NCBI RefSeq assembly: GCF_037126465.1
Contig: NC_088202.1
Span: 122,712,123-122,776,122 of the forward strand
Direction: 5' to 3'
Length of the DNA: 64,000 nucleotides
DNA from: Ornithodoros turicata
Taxonomy: Eukaryota > Arthropoda > Arachnida > Ixodida > Argasidae
Shown: one piece after another, positions 12,739 to 23,096 of the stretch
How the letters are laid out: each line of letters begins with the position of its first letter
Position numbering within the stretch: position 1 is the first letter of the stretch
The notes under the pieces: generated by a model
The model's input: the letters and a program-made list of their open reading frames with translations, nothing else
Told to the model about the DNA's origin: nothing
Database searches by the model: none
Program-made: the position numbers and the translations under genes

Positions 12739-13470
12739 GATACGATGATGAGATGGGGCTGATGCCGGCCAGCAGGCTGGGCGCTGCCCCAGTGCCACCT
12801 GTACGTGATGAGAGATGATGATGATGGAGATGATAAGGGGTCCGTTTTCCGCAGACAGGTTTCCTACTATGCGAAAAACCGTGACTGGCAGGCACAGCAC
12901 AACCACGGAACGAAGGATTCCGAGATAACGAGCGGCAGCTGCGCGTCCACACTCCATTTATTATTACATGCGAAAAGACAGATTATGACAATTCATCCAG
13001 TTTTTCCCACTTGTGCAGATTTCTGTGGCATGCAGATAGGTGGCACCACCGGGCGCAGCCAAAATCCCAGGGGGTCAGCATTCGCTAACCACTGCTCACA
13101 AGAATCCGTGTAGCAACTCTCTGCTTCGACATAAACATATTCTTTCGAGACATATTGATTTTACACATATTTTTCTAGCACTTAATGGGATTAAAATTCT
13201 CACCTTAGGTCTATTTATTTTGTGACCAGCCAACAAATTTGAAGGAAGCGCGAAACGCAATTTCTGACGTCTGCGAAAAAATTTCCAACGTAAAAGATCA
13301 ATTTCTGGCACCATTAAGTACCAGAACCCATTGAGATCTTCAATTCAAGATCTATTTTATGCAAATTGAGCGATTCCCTGCGGAGTTATGCGGTTTGAAA
13401 AATGCGTGAGGAAAGCCATTGGGCCAGGAGGGTGTTGCACTCCCTCAACACTTGATATCGTCAGATGTAT
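8290..13470. other. Long stretch without a supported gene
   Basis: Intronic sequence. At about 11000-11290 (plus) a degraded frame contains CTNCNQSDADADHRPSC and later GDLAYAKFYAKF, reminiscent of a LINE gag zinc knuckle. At about 11930-12030 a stretch resembles the C-terminal LINE remnant at 7.6 kb read antisense (GGTGGAGCAGAGGC..., AGGCCACATT.GGGTC). Both are too decayed to annotate as genes. A CA microsatellite is listed separately. Nothing else is recognised. Confidence 0.4.
12707..12734. repeat. CA dinucleotide microsatellite
   Basis: Fourteen perfect CA units. Confidence 0.95.
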
Positions 13471-13739
13471 TAAGCCGGGCTAGAAACTATCGCAGGCAGA
13501 AAAATAAACGCGTGCCAGCAGGGATAGCTGTTCCTATTCACTAAAGTGGTATTGCTTTGTAGCCCTCGTGGTCCGCTACCAGCGATTTTTATAGCGAGAG
13601 CTGTATGAGGCATGGCCTCCGACTCTGCGTGCCATTGGCTGGCGCAGCAGCAAATAAGCACATGACTTCAGGCACCACGCAGAAACTACCGACTGACCGG
13701 GTCATTCTCACATTTCTTAGTGACATTGAACTGCCGGAA

Positions 13740-16700
13740 TCAGTATTGGATTTTACACACACAAAGTAACGGAACATTTCAACGTCACCCAGTGCTGCAC
13801 ATGCCAGGGCTCTGGGCATCTGGCAAAGCACAGTCGAGGTCCGGTAAGAGTGCAAAATATGCTCTGTACCCCATGAGCAGAAAGTGTGCACCACCAAAAG
13901 AGAAGTTAAGTGTGCTAATTGCGATGGTGATCACTCTGCTGCCTTTTCGGGATGTCCACGGCGGCAGGCTGTGCTAGAAGCAGTTAAAATCACTGCAATC
14001 TTTGGGAAATACATAAAGAAATCATCGCCGATGCCGAATCCTAAGCTTGTGAACAGCAAACCCAACACTGCATCAAAGGACACAAAGCCACTTAGTCACA
14101 GCAAGCCCTCAAATAACGCCCGGTCAAAAGACAACTTTTCTCCTGCCAACTCCAACGCCCCGAGCTTCCAAGACACGGGCGAACGGAAACGTGAACAATG
14201 CTCCGACAGTTCTCATCCGGTCGCACCTCAACGACGAACGAAGCTGTAAAGACTGTCCCTATAGACTCCGTGTGGAACTCCACTCCTGCGCCGAAGAAAC
14301 CTCCTTTGTCCGGGCGAGATGTTGAGCCGACAGAGCCGTCGTTTCTCATTAACGCCATCCCCTTTCTGTTTGCGGCTCTCCCAGCCGTCGTCACGGCTCT
14401 GCCGAATGCCGATCAAATCCCTGAAGTGCAGAAGGTGCTTGCGTTTGAGCCAGTCATTCTGAGTTTACTACCAGCAGCTCAACATAAACAGTAAGCCTAC
14501 TTCTCATGCCCCTACAGTGCTCCTCCTCTCTTTCATTCTAAGTCTTCAATCAACAACCGTCATCACGGCACGCAGATGTTTTGCTCCTCATCTTCTTCAA
14601 TGGAATGCTCGTAGTCTTGCAAACAAGCTTCATGACATTCGCGCCGTGATCAATAAGCCCAACTTTGATGCACTCCTCATATGTGAAACCTTTGCACATG
14701 ACAATTTTCGTCGATCGCCATACATTGGCTATCACTCCAAAACCCATCAACCCGACGGGCTTCCACGTGCTTCTGTATTCGTCAACAAGAACATAGTTCA
14801 TCATCACATAGATTTATCTCATCTCTGTTCCCAGTCAGCCGAATTTGCCGCCCGCAAGCTAAAATTCCCCCGAAAGGAAATTACAATCATTTCATTCTAC
14901 CGTTGCTGCATTCTACTGCAATCCTGCCCTGGTCCAGTGATCATTCGAGGAGACCTCAATGCCAAGCGCATTCTTTGGGACAGTGATAGCGACACTCCCA
15001 GTGGTAATAGCTTTGTACAATGGCTTACCGACCTCATCCTCTACCTCTACCGACCTCATCCTTCTCAATGACGGCCGCCCTACCTTCTTCAGGCCTCCAA
15101 ACTACCGAAGTGTCATAGATATAACCCTTGCCTCTCCTAGCATTCCCCTACTGTGGAAATGTGAGCAGGACCTCTCGGCTTCAGATCATTTCCCAATCTT
15201 CATTTCTCCGCCCAATAAATCTGCTCCCCAGCCTCGCACACATTTCGTCACTAACTGGGATATCTTCAGAGCTATCACCAACTCTCCTGCCAACTCTACT
15301 GGAATTTTACAAGTCATCCGCAGAGGCGTCGAATCCTCAATCAAGGCTCCTACACTTTCTCTCACCCAGCCTCGTCCAGATCTTAGATTTCTCTCTCTGC
15401 GGGCAGCAAGAAGAAGGGCACTACGCAGAGCCCAGCGCACAGGCGCTCCGGTGGATCGAGTCGCATACAAGAAGGTGGCTGCTGCTTTCCGAAGGCACGC
15501 TACTCGTATGCTACGTATACAGCGGCAAAACCTTACGGCATCACTTACTCCTCACTCGTCTTCAATCTGGCGAGTAACAAAGTCTCTCGAAGGCTCCCCT
15601 TCACCCAGATAACCTTTATTTGCGCTTGCGATGGCCTCAAGTTATAGCCCATCTGGTCTAGCAGAAACCTTCGCCTGACTCCGTGTCAACCATGTTAGCC
15701 TCAATAGCTGCTTCATCTGCGGTATACTTGCATCCGCCACCAGCAGCGACAGGACCACGAACTACGGGACGCCATACACAAATGTCACCGAGGAAAGCCC
15801 TGTGGCGACAATCGAATCAGTTACCAAACGCTTAAGAATTTGGGTGATCTGGCAATGGTAAAACTGCTTGACTTATACAATGAAGTCTGGGCTTCCGGGA
15901 TAATCCCATCGGAGTGGAAACATGGCATTGTTGTGCCAACCCCCAAGCGGAGCAAACCCAACACTGACATTTGTAACTACCGCCCAATAACGCTTACATC
16001 CTGCTTTCGCAAAGTACTTGAGCGCATGGTGAAGCGTCGCCTCACCTGGGCTCAAGTGAGGAGGAAGGTAATTCCTGAACATATGTGCGCCTATCGGCAA
16101 CATCGTGGGACAGCCGATGCTCTAATGCAAATTGCTGCCGGACTGCAACAAGCATCAGCAAAAGGTAGAATATCTCTAGCACTCTTCATCGACATAAAAC
16201 AAGCATTTGACAACGTCATCATTCCAACGCCATCACTCACCCATTTCTCCATTTTTCCTGTGAGGAACTCTGGCATATCTGGCACATATCAACTTTCATC
16301 GAAAACTATCTTGTAAATCGAACTTTCGCTGTGTCCATAGAGGAGTGCACCAGTCAAAAAAGATTACTGACAAAGGGAGTGCCTCAAGGAGGGGTACTTT
16401 CCTTTTCGACCTTGCGCTCTCAGACCGGCATCTTGACTGTCCAACTTTGCCGTATCTGCCGAAATATCTCATTTACGTCGATGACATCGGTCTCCACTTC
16501 GAAGGAAAAATAAAACCAAGACTACAATCATCTGCACAGATAACACTGAATCACCTAGTTGAACGCCTAGATTCCAAAGGACTTCGACTCTCAACTGGCA
16601 AGTCAGTCTCCCTTGTGTGTGACCCCAAAGGCGTTCGTATTCCCAACATTTTTCCCACACTCACAGTCGAGGGTACTACCATACCTAGAGTGAATAAAAC

Positions 16701-16830
16701 GCGGTATCTTGGGGTGTACTTTGACTCTCACCTCTCTTGGACATACGAAGTGGAATATCAAGTAAACAGTTGCCACAGGGGTAGCATACACAGTAGCAAA
16801 CATATCCCAGAGGAAGAGGGGTAGCATACC
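13740..16830 (+). pseudogene. Degenerate, nearly full-length I-like LINE (gag, endonuclease, RT)
   Basis: Order is as in the 46-51 kb element but much decayed. A gag zinc knuckle at about 13790 reads CCTCQGSGHLAKH with its last Cys lost. A second, CANCDGDHSAAFSGC, is at about 13915. The ORF1 C-terminus is at about 14300-14494 (LPAVVTALPNADQIPEVQK). Endonuclease starts at about 14580 (LQWNARSLANKL, LLICETFA, IIRGDLNAK) and, after a frame change, continues with LNDGRPTFFRPPNYRSVIDI and SASDHFPIF (15060-15200). RT pieces follow: YRPITLTSCFRKVLERM (about 15980), LALFIDIKQAFDNV (about 16180), GVPQGGVLS (about 16380), YVDDIG (about 16475), TRYLGVYFDSHLSW (about 16700). At least four frame breaks are visible. 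RNase H is missing: similarity stops near 16740-16830. Confidence 0.85.
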
Positions 16831-17683
16831 CCTCCCTCTCCTCTGTCACCATCATCTCTCCCCTCTTCTCCGCCCCCTGGGTGCACCGAGTCGCCACGCC
16901 GGAGCAGGCTGACCGCACCCTTCTCCCTACATCACACACACCCAACACGCCCACAGTGTATCACACCCTATGTGTCTGCAGATAGGTAGTGGAGGGCTCG
17001 ACACGTCGCTGTAGAACGCAAACGGTATAGCACACCGACGGGACAAGAAACCAGACGCTCATTGGCTACACGACGATAACATGGCCCAGCTGTGAGGGAA
17101 CGTAAAGCGGCTGCGATGAGACGAAGGCGAGAAGGCCCGAAAGTTAGGGAACACGACGCCGAGGACAAGATACGTAAACTGTCCCAGACGTGTGTACCTG
17201 AAACGAGTGCGCGTTCGTCGTAGTTTTCACCGGCCGACGCGGATTTTGCAGAGAAGTTTTTAAAGAACGAGTTTGGAAATATTCGTGACGTTTGCGATAG
17301 GCTGTGGTTTCGCACCGACGTACTGGCGCAACACCGCCAACATTTTTTGAACTGAACCGGTGCCGCGATAAAGGAACGAACGAGGGGGACATAGCGTATC
17401 GCGAGAATCAAAGAACCCCTCTCCAATGACTCTATGCATCACCGAGGCCAAAAGTGGTTTAAAGAAATGCATCGCATTTAAAAAATAAAAAAAACTTTAG
17501 TCGCATGGCGTCCACAGGTCACGCGCCGGAAGCTCGTTATGGACCCCTAAACGGACGTGCAGTGGAAGGTGGACGGTTGCCGTGCTGTGCGATCTTCAAA
17601 CTTATTGAGGGACCAACTGCGGGCTCGATTTGTTTGCTTTCATGTTAGCGCGGCGAAGCAACTGTAGCTATAAGCTGCGTACA
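16831..17683. other. No gene seen
   Basis: A 152-codon minus frame spans 16968-17426 but shows no recognisable domain, composition bias or splice context, so I do not call it. Sequence is otherwise unremarkable. Confidence 0.45.
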
Positions 17684-18000
17684 GATGTGGACAGATGGAC
17701 GTGTGGATGAATGGATGTGGTCTGGATGGATGGTGTGGTGGATATTGGCTGACCACTCTCAACACTTAAAAAGAAGAATATGGAGAGAGGACAGCAGGAA
17801 GGAGTGCGGGATAGGGGAGGTTAGTCTGCGTCCTGGGCAGACTTCAGACACTCGTCTGGAAAGTCTTCGAAAAACCCAGAGAAACCTCAGAGAGCACATC
17901 CGGTGGTAGGACTCGAACCCACCACCTCCCAGTCTTCAGCACTACCTCTGCTACCACCAACGGGCGGGGCGCCTTAACCCGCTCGGCCATGCCGCTGGTA
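17684..18000 (-). mobile_element. tRNA-derived SINE, Ruka-like (antisense)
   Basis: On the minus strand the head has an RNA polymerase III A box TGGCCGAGCGGGTTAAGGCG (17989-17970) and a B box GGTTCGAGTCC (17919-17909), spaced about 60 bp as in a type-2 tRNA. The A box is of the tRNA-Ser/Leu kind. The sequence between is not a good tRNA variable arm, and the unit continues with a body of about 150 bp and a GGATGGATG-type simple tail (plus-strand 17684-17740), so it is a SINE rather than a tRNA gene. Known context: the tick SINE family Ruka has a serine-tRNA-like head; identity with Ruka is inference. Confidence 0.75.
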
Positions 18001-18692
18001 AACTGCGGGCTCGCGGTTCCTTCGCTTTCACATCGGGCGGCTACGTTGCGAGATTGTTGTGTGCGCTACTTAAGGTACTCATGGTGCGGTCAAAATGTTT
18101 TTTCTTCACGCCAAACCCCACAGCGCGTTATCCTCTCTAGCACTATATCATAACTCACTGCAGTTCTGCTCCTACATTTGGCCCTTATCCCAACCATTAC
18201 GCGGAATTTAAAATTATCCCCGCACTTTCATAGCAGTTCGGCGATTGCTATCGCTTTAATCCACGTTGCATCAGCAGGGAGGCGCTAATTTTCTTTCGTT
18301 GTTATGATGTTGTATTGTGTGTAACTCACGTATAACGGTAACTTCCAAACCACTGTTTCTGTGTTGAGTAGCAGTAGCACTTGGGTCTACGGTACACATA
18401 GTTCACACTGTCGTAGTTAGACAGGCCATACAGAAAAATAAGCTTATGAATGTTCTATGTTGTCTGAAACGAATGTGGAACGTCAATCCTGTATCTACTA
18501 AAAATGTTGAGTTCCATTTAAAAAAAAAGACGAAAGAAAAACTTCACTTCACTGAAACTGCAAGTGGTCTTGCGAAACGGTCATATAGTGAGCTGATATA
18601 TATGCGTGAACATGGTACAGTACTGTTTAGACAGTGGATGCCGTGTTGGTGAATCGCAAGTTGGAGGTAACCGACAGGTCTTACTCTTTCAG
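18001..18692. other. Intron sequence upstream of the first recognised exon
   Basis: No gene or repeat recognised except the polypyrimidine tract TCTTACTCTTTCAG at 18679-18692 that forms the splice acceptor of the exon at 18693. Confidence 0.6.
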
Positions 18693-18885
18693 TCGCAACG
18701 ATAGCCGAAAGCCATGGTATCGTGCGGAAGACACTCCTGAGAGCAACGCAAGGGCACAGAAAGCTTACGAGGCACTTCTTACGGTCACCGCCAGAACGCC
18801 AGAAACCGAGGATTTCCAGAACTTCTCCAGGGAGGTCAAACAACTCGCTAAGGACAAGTTCAATTTCACCTTTGGAAACGAAGAA
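18693..18885 (+). CDS. Receptor guanylate cyclase (natriuretic peptide receptor-like), ligand-binding domain exon
   Basis: Internal exon of 193 bp. The acceptor TCTTACTCTTTCAG precedes 18693 and the donor GTAAGT follows 18885. The first base completes a codon begun in the previous exon; the exon ends at a codon boundary. The translation includes PWYRAEDTPESNARAQKAYE, TPETEDFQNFSREVKQLAKD and KFNFTFGNEE. It follows the ANF-receptor pattern (compare human NPR-A around its PW.RG...DASARSAF and QFNFTMEDG segments, recalled from family knowledge). This is the extracellular, membrane-distal hormone-binding module of a single-pass receptor that makes cGMP. The next exon is at 43033. Neither the transmembrane, kinase-like and cyclase exons nor earlier exons are seen in the window. 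A clearance receptor without cyclase remains possible. Confidence 0.9.
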
Positions 18886-18907
18886 GTAAGTGTCGCCCAT
18901 CAATGTA

Positions 18908-19190
18908 CTGTTTGGGACACGGTTGTCCAAAATCTCCAGCCCGTCGCCGAGCAGTCCCCTATCGGTCATGCCGCGCACGAAGGAACTATACCATTACAGT
19001 CTCTGAGGTAAGGGCACCCAGTGCCACCTGTCGGGAGAGAGTACCATCGCATACTTTCCGTCGTCTGCTACGGGGAGCAGTTGAGCGCGGCCTCCCCTCG
19101 GGGAGGGCATAGTTATTTCGTGCGCGACATCGCCGATAGGGGATCGCTCCACCAGGGGCTGGAGATTTTAAACAACCGTGTCCCAAACAG
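18908..19190. mobile_element. Inverted-repeat element 22 bp downstream of the exon donor
   Basis: Arms of about 85 bp: left starts CTGTTTGGGACACGGTTGT at 18908; the right arm reversed starts with the same CTGTTTGGGACACGGTTGT and ends at 19190. Both arms share AAAATCTCCAGCCC, CCCCTATCGG and CGCGCACGAA. No coding capacity and no clear target duplication. Superfamily unknown. Confidence 0.7.
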
Positions 19191-19810
19191 CACTTTTCTT
19201 AAATAACAATGAACTTCATTTGACAGCATGTGCAATCACAATAAAAAAAAAAATATTTGTATGAACCCGTCGTGGGACCCACCTTACTGATTCCTTCATT
19301 GGCTTCATACTATTTGCCGCCACTTCCCTCTTACACGCCACAAAGGAAATACAAGAGTACTTCATGCCGTCCCACTCTACCAGACATGCCCGTTATGGAA
19401 GTCCGTAGAGCTAGGACAACCTAAACATAGCTACCCTAAGTCAAGCACAGCCACTTGCCGTGTGGCTTGTTCTTCAGGCTCTTCTTCCTTATTATCATCG
19501 CTCGATGACGAAATCTAATGCAGCTACGTGATGCGCATTGACAGCAAAGAGAATGATGATAGAGGGGGGGCACTCTTCGCGCCAGCGATGCGGCACCCAC
19601 TTACACCGGTCCGATCTTGAAGGTAGAGACAATAGAGAAAGCACTAAGAAATGCCCTTGTCACACGGTTGTCACCTTGGTTTCGCGATGGTCACGAGGAA
19701 ATGGACGGTTTCCTTAACCGTAGTTCGCGCTGCCCGTGTAACATTTCCCGAAAATAATCATGTGCGTACCGTGTTTTTAATAACTGTTAAGCTTTTTCAT
19801 TAGCATTATG
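19191..19810. other. No gene seen
   Basis: Intronic sequence with no recognisable feature, apart from a poly-A tract near 19242 and a short G run near 19563. Confidence 0.5.
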
Positions 19811-20888
19811 CAGTGTTGTACCCATTACCGAAATATGGTATAGCGATACCGATACTCGTTACCGATACTTGAGCAAAAAGTATCGAAATATCGATTTCGA
19901 TACTTCTTTCTTAAAGTAATGGAGTACCGCTACCGTTACTATAAAAAAGTAACACGATACTTTGCGCGCCACTTTTGTTTGAAATACGAAGATGATGCAA
20001 AATAGAAATGTCGCTTACGTGAACCGTTCTGCAGTAAGTAGACAGCATGTTATGTAGTTCGGACTTTGTTATGTAGTTGCTTGACTTTTATCAATGGCTG
20101 GTTCTCGAAGTCATCTTCTGCCATCCTTGCAGGCCGTGGTCTCTCCGGCAGCTAACAGAGGCCGATATGACAATTACGTTAGTGTGAGGCCCACACATAC
20201 CGTGGAGTCCAATGACCAAGGAATCCTATTCAAAGTTAACAATCCCACAGTATATGTGAGTGTGACTCAGTGCAACAGGTCAGCTTAGCAGTGGAATCCA
20301 GAGCGCACAGTCAAAGCCGTGACCTCTGTTCGTTGACCTCAACGCTTTTCTTGAACACAGCGTGGTTTCCTCCAGTTTCAAAGAAAAACGGTGAACACGT
20401 GTTTTGTATAATTCCGGTTAGGAGCACGTAGGCGTGTCCACAAGCCTCTTATCGAGGGCTAGGCGGGCCATTGACAATGAATAAGAGTGACAAATATGGT
20501 CGGAATCCAGGGCGAACAGTCAAAGACGTGACCTCTGTTCGTTGACCTCAACACTTTTGTTGAACACAGCCTGGTTACTTCCTCCAGTTTCAAAGAAAAA
20601 CAGTGAACATGTGTTCGCTATAATTCCATAATTCCGGTTACGGAGCACGTAGGCGTGTCCACAGGCTTCTTGTCCAGGCCTAGGCGGACCATTGACAATT
20701 GTCCAATGGTCCGTGAAGAAAGGGTGGGACACTAAAAAGTATAGGTATCGGCAACGATAGAGAGATCGCGTTACCATAAATTTGTAACGGAAATACTCTT
20801 CCGATACAGATTTAAAAAAAGTATCGCGTTACGCACTCCGAGGCCGAAATAAGTATAGATTACTGTAACGGCGATACGTACAACACTG
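19811..20888. mobile_element. Non-autonomous hAT-like element with 8-bp target duplication
   Basis: Both ends begin CAGTGTTGTAC reading inward. Subterminal regions on both sides are dense in GATACCG/GTTACCG/AGTATCG words, a usual hAT arrangement. The flanks are GCATTATG (19803-19810) and CCATTATG (20889-20896), a 7/8 match. The 1078-bp element has no transposase and contains a tandem duplication of about 200 bp (20293-20699). Confidence 0.8.
20293..20699. repeat. Tandem duplication inside the hAT-like element
   Basis: Unit 1 (20293-20480) and unit 2 (20502-20699) share GGAATCCAG, GACCTCTGTTCGTTGACCTC, CTCCAGTTTCAAAGAAAAAC, AGCACGTAGGCGTGTCCACA and CCATTGACAAT in the same order, with modest divergence and small indels. 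Confidence 0.8.
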
Positions 20889-20896
20889 CCATTATG

Positions 20897-21192
20897 TCAT
20901 TTTCTTTTTCGTGATATACAGCGTAATCAAAATATACCTGGCGCTTGTGTCACAATCATGTGGACACTGCTAACATGTCACAAACAACAACAAATCGTGG
21001 TTCACGATAACCGCGGTTTGGTCGGGTAACCGCGGTTAAGCGTAACCGCGGTTAACACTGTCAGTGTGACAAGAGTAAAAGAGTATTTAATAGGTGCAGC
21101 GAACACCAGTAACACCGCGCGAGTGCAATACGTGAATGCAAACCACAGAAGCCTACAGCTACTTCAACAGCTTACAAAAAAACAAAAAGAAA
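20897..21192. other. No gene seen
   Basis: Contains a small cluster of AACCGCGGTT palindromes (about 21008-21055). No coding region. Confidence 0.5.
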
Positions 21193-21425
21193 CACATATA
21201 TATATATATATATATGTTTGTAAGTCAAACGTCGCCATGCCAGTACTGGACAGCTGTTTCGGCCTTCTTGGGCCTCATCAGCAGTACGAAGGCAGGCAAC
21301 GTTTGAGTGGATGGCGTCAGCAGGTCACGTGGCACGGGATGACTCCCGTCAGGGTGCCCTAAGACACCTCTGAAAGCCCAGTGCAAAGTGTATAAGGGGG
21401 AAAAAAGCTCCTGCTAATTTTCCCC

Positions 21426-21471
<46 letters not shown>

Positions 21472-21475
21472 TATA
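21193..21475 (-). mobile_element. Hammerhead-bearing repeat between TA arrays (Penelope/retrozyme-like)
   Basis: On the minus strand the unit starts in a TA array (21473-21428), followed by AAAGGGGGAAAATTAGC, which forms a hairpin with TTTTTTCCCCC further in. It carries a hammerhead ribozyme motif (21225-21306) and ends in a second TA array (21214-21193). The start, TA array then AAAG, G-run and AAAA, is the same as in the repeat at 41.2-41.7 kb. No open reading frame. Known background: Penelope-like elements and retrozymes carry hammerhead ribozymes with very short stem III. Assignment to that class is inference. Confidence 0.6.
21225..21306 (-). ncRNA. Hammerhead ribozyme motif, canonical core
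   Basis: On the minus strand: core CTGATGA (21281-21275); stem II GGCC (21274-21271) and GGCC (21264-21261) around loop CAAGAA; GAA (21260-21258); palindrome ACAGCTGT (21257-21250) as a loopless 4-bp stem III; cleavage-site C at 21249. Stem I pairs GTACTG (21287-21282) with CAGTAC (21248-21243), then an internal loop TTC/T, then TGCC (21294-21291) with GGCA (21241-21238), a single bulged T, and a 12-bp closing helix (21306-21295 with 21236-21225). All invariant core bases (CUGANGA, GAAA, UH) are present. Self-cleavage would fall after C 21249. Loopless stem III implies activity mainly as a dimer or tandem repeat, as in Penelope-type hammerheads. Confidence 0.85.
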
Positions 21476-22767
21476 TAGCAGTTGCTTCGACATGCTTGTC
21501 ATTTTATGACGCTACACAGTTACGATGTCAGGAGACTGGTTCATGTGTATAGTTGTCATGCATGCGGTGCATCAAGCAAAACATCGAACAAACGAGCACC
21601 TGTAAATATGTTGAAGTCTTTTTTTTTTCTTTTTTTCTGCGAGAAATACGCGCTCACAGTTGCGTACATTTTTGTGTTACTGTTGTGTGCCTTCATATGA
21701 ATATCAGAGCAAAAATATTGCGATGCTAAATGCTGAATAGAGAAACCAACAGGAAAGCGCACTTTACATAGAAATACATAGTGGGAACAATCTATAATGG
21801 TGTATGCCATTAAAATGCGCTCTATTTCTTTCTCATTCTCTGTGCGAAGTTAGAACAAATGCTGTATCAAAATAACGCAAACTCATTGCGAAAACGGTGG
21901 CGGCGCCGCTGTGAGACACCTGAAATTACGTCTCGCCCATCCATAGGCTGCACATCTCAGGTGGCTGGTCGAACCGCTACTGCGCATGATGTCATTCATG
22001 CGAAGGTTGCGTGATAAAGCCAAACCACGGAGCTCCTTTCACATGTAAAACGCACTCCAGGGAAGAGACGCGATGCAGCACACGCGATAATTAGGAACAG
22101 TGAAGAAAGGAAAATTTCACATAATCTTGTTGTGGTCCTGGTAACTAGAACTCCAGCCAAGTGCTGATAGGGCTTCACAGCTAATTCAATCTCACACGGC
22201 GAAGAATATTGTGAACTTTTACTTTCAACGGCCAAAACAGCACGCTAAAAGCATCGTCCTAAGGCACAACAATGCTTAGTTATCCCAAGATTTTTGGAAA
22301 CATTGTCGCGGCTGGTAGATAATATCGACGTAGTTCTACACCTCGGCACGACAGGAGTTGTCAACTCGATACAATTAATTGAGTTTTTTTTTAATAATTA
22401 AATAAGGGGCGCCGAAGTGACCTTTTTTTTTACGTTTCTGTAACGAATCAGTAACAGAAGAACGATGGGCACAGGTGAACCGCAGCACGCGCGCGAGGCA
22501 TCTGTTCCGCATACTTTTGAAAAATCCTCCACTCTCAGAGTGTATGACGTCGTGATGTCGTAACGTAGCCTATTCCCCTGACACCTGACTCTTGACGTTG
22601 ATCGACGCGACTCGGTGTAAGCAACGAGAGGGCTGAGCCAACGCCACCTAGATACAGAAGCCCTGCCTATTGCCTCCTCTCCCTCCTTCCATTAAGAGTT
22701 AGAATTCGTCTGCAACTGCGATTCACCGTTCTGTGAATTCAAGAACCCGCAAATGATTGCAGCGTAT
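21476..22767. other. No gene seen
   Basis: Intron sequence. Poly-T tracts near 21619-21637 and 22386-22425. No coding frame or element boundary recognised. Confidence 0.5.
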
Positions 22768-23096
22768 GTGGTATTACGAAGAATAAATTTGTTACCCTGC
22801 GCAGACAATGGGAGCGAGAGCAGGCATTTCATCGCCGAATGAGTTGTGGCGAGCTCAGACAAATGTCAAAATATTTCGGTGTAGCACCGCACGAATGACA
22901 TTAAGACTAAAGCATTAAGCACTTAATCTAATTTTTCCTGCCCGCGTGGCCCGTGAATCAATCAATCGATAACTGTTACAGCAATAAGACAACATTATGA
23001 GGCGATGAGCCACCTCGATCACTTGCAAGTTTGTTTAGTGATCAGTGACCGTACCAAACGATGAGACAGTTATGACATTTTGTGGTTTACGTTGAA
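22768..23096. repeat. Dispersed repeat, copy 1 of 2
   Basis: Nearly identical over 329 bp to 27146-27474, same orientation. It starts GTGGTATTACGAAGAATAAA and ends GTGGTTTACGTTGAA. Differences are a handful of single-base changes. The flanking sequences differ, so this is an interspersed repeat of unknown class rather than a local tandem duplication. Confidence 0.85.

Noticed and set aside
16968..17426. Minus-strand 152-codon frame
   Set aside because: No recognisable domain or homologous copy, and no splice or initiation evidence.
17885..17998. A functional tRNA-Ser/Leu gene
   Set aside because: A and B boxes are good, but the acceptor stem and variable arm do not fold well, and the unit continues into a SINE body with a simple tail.
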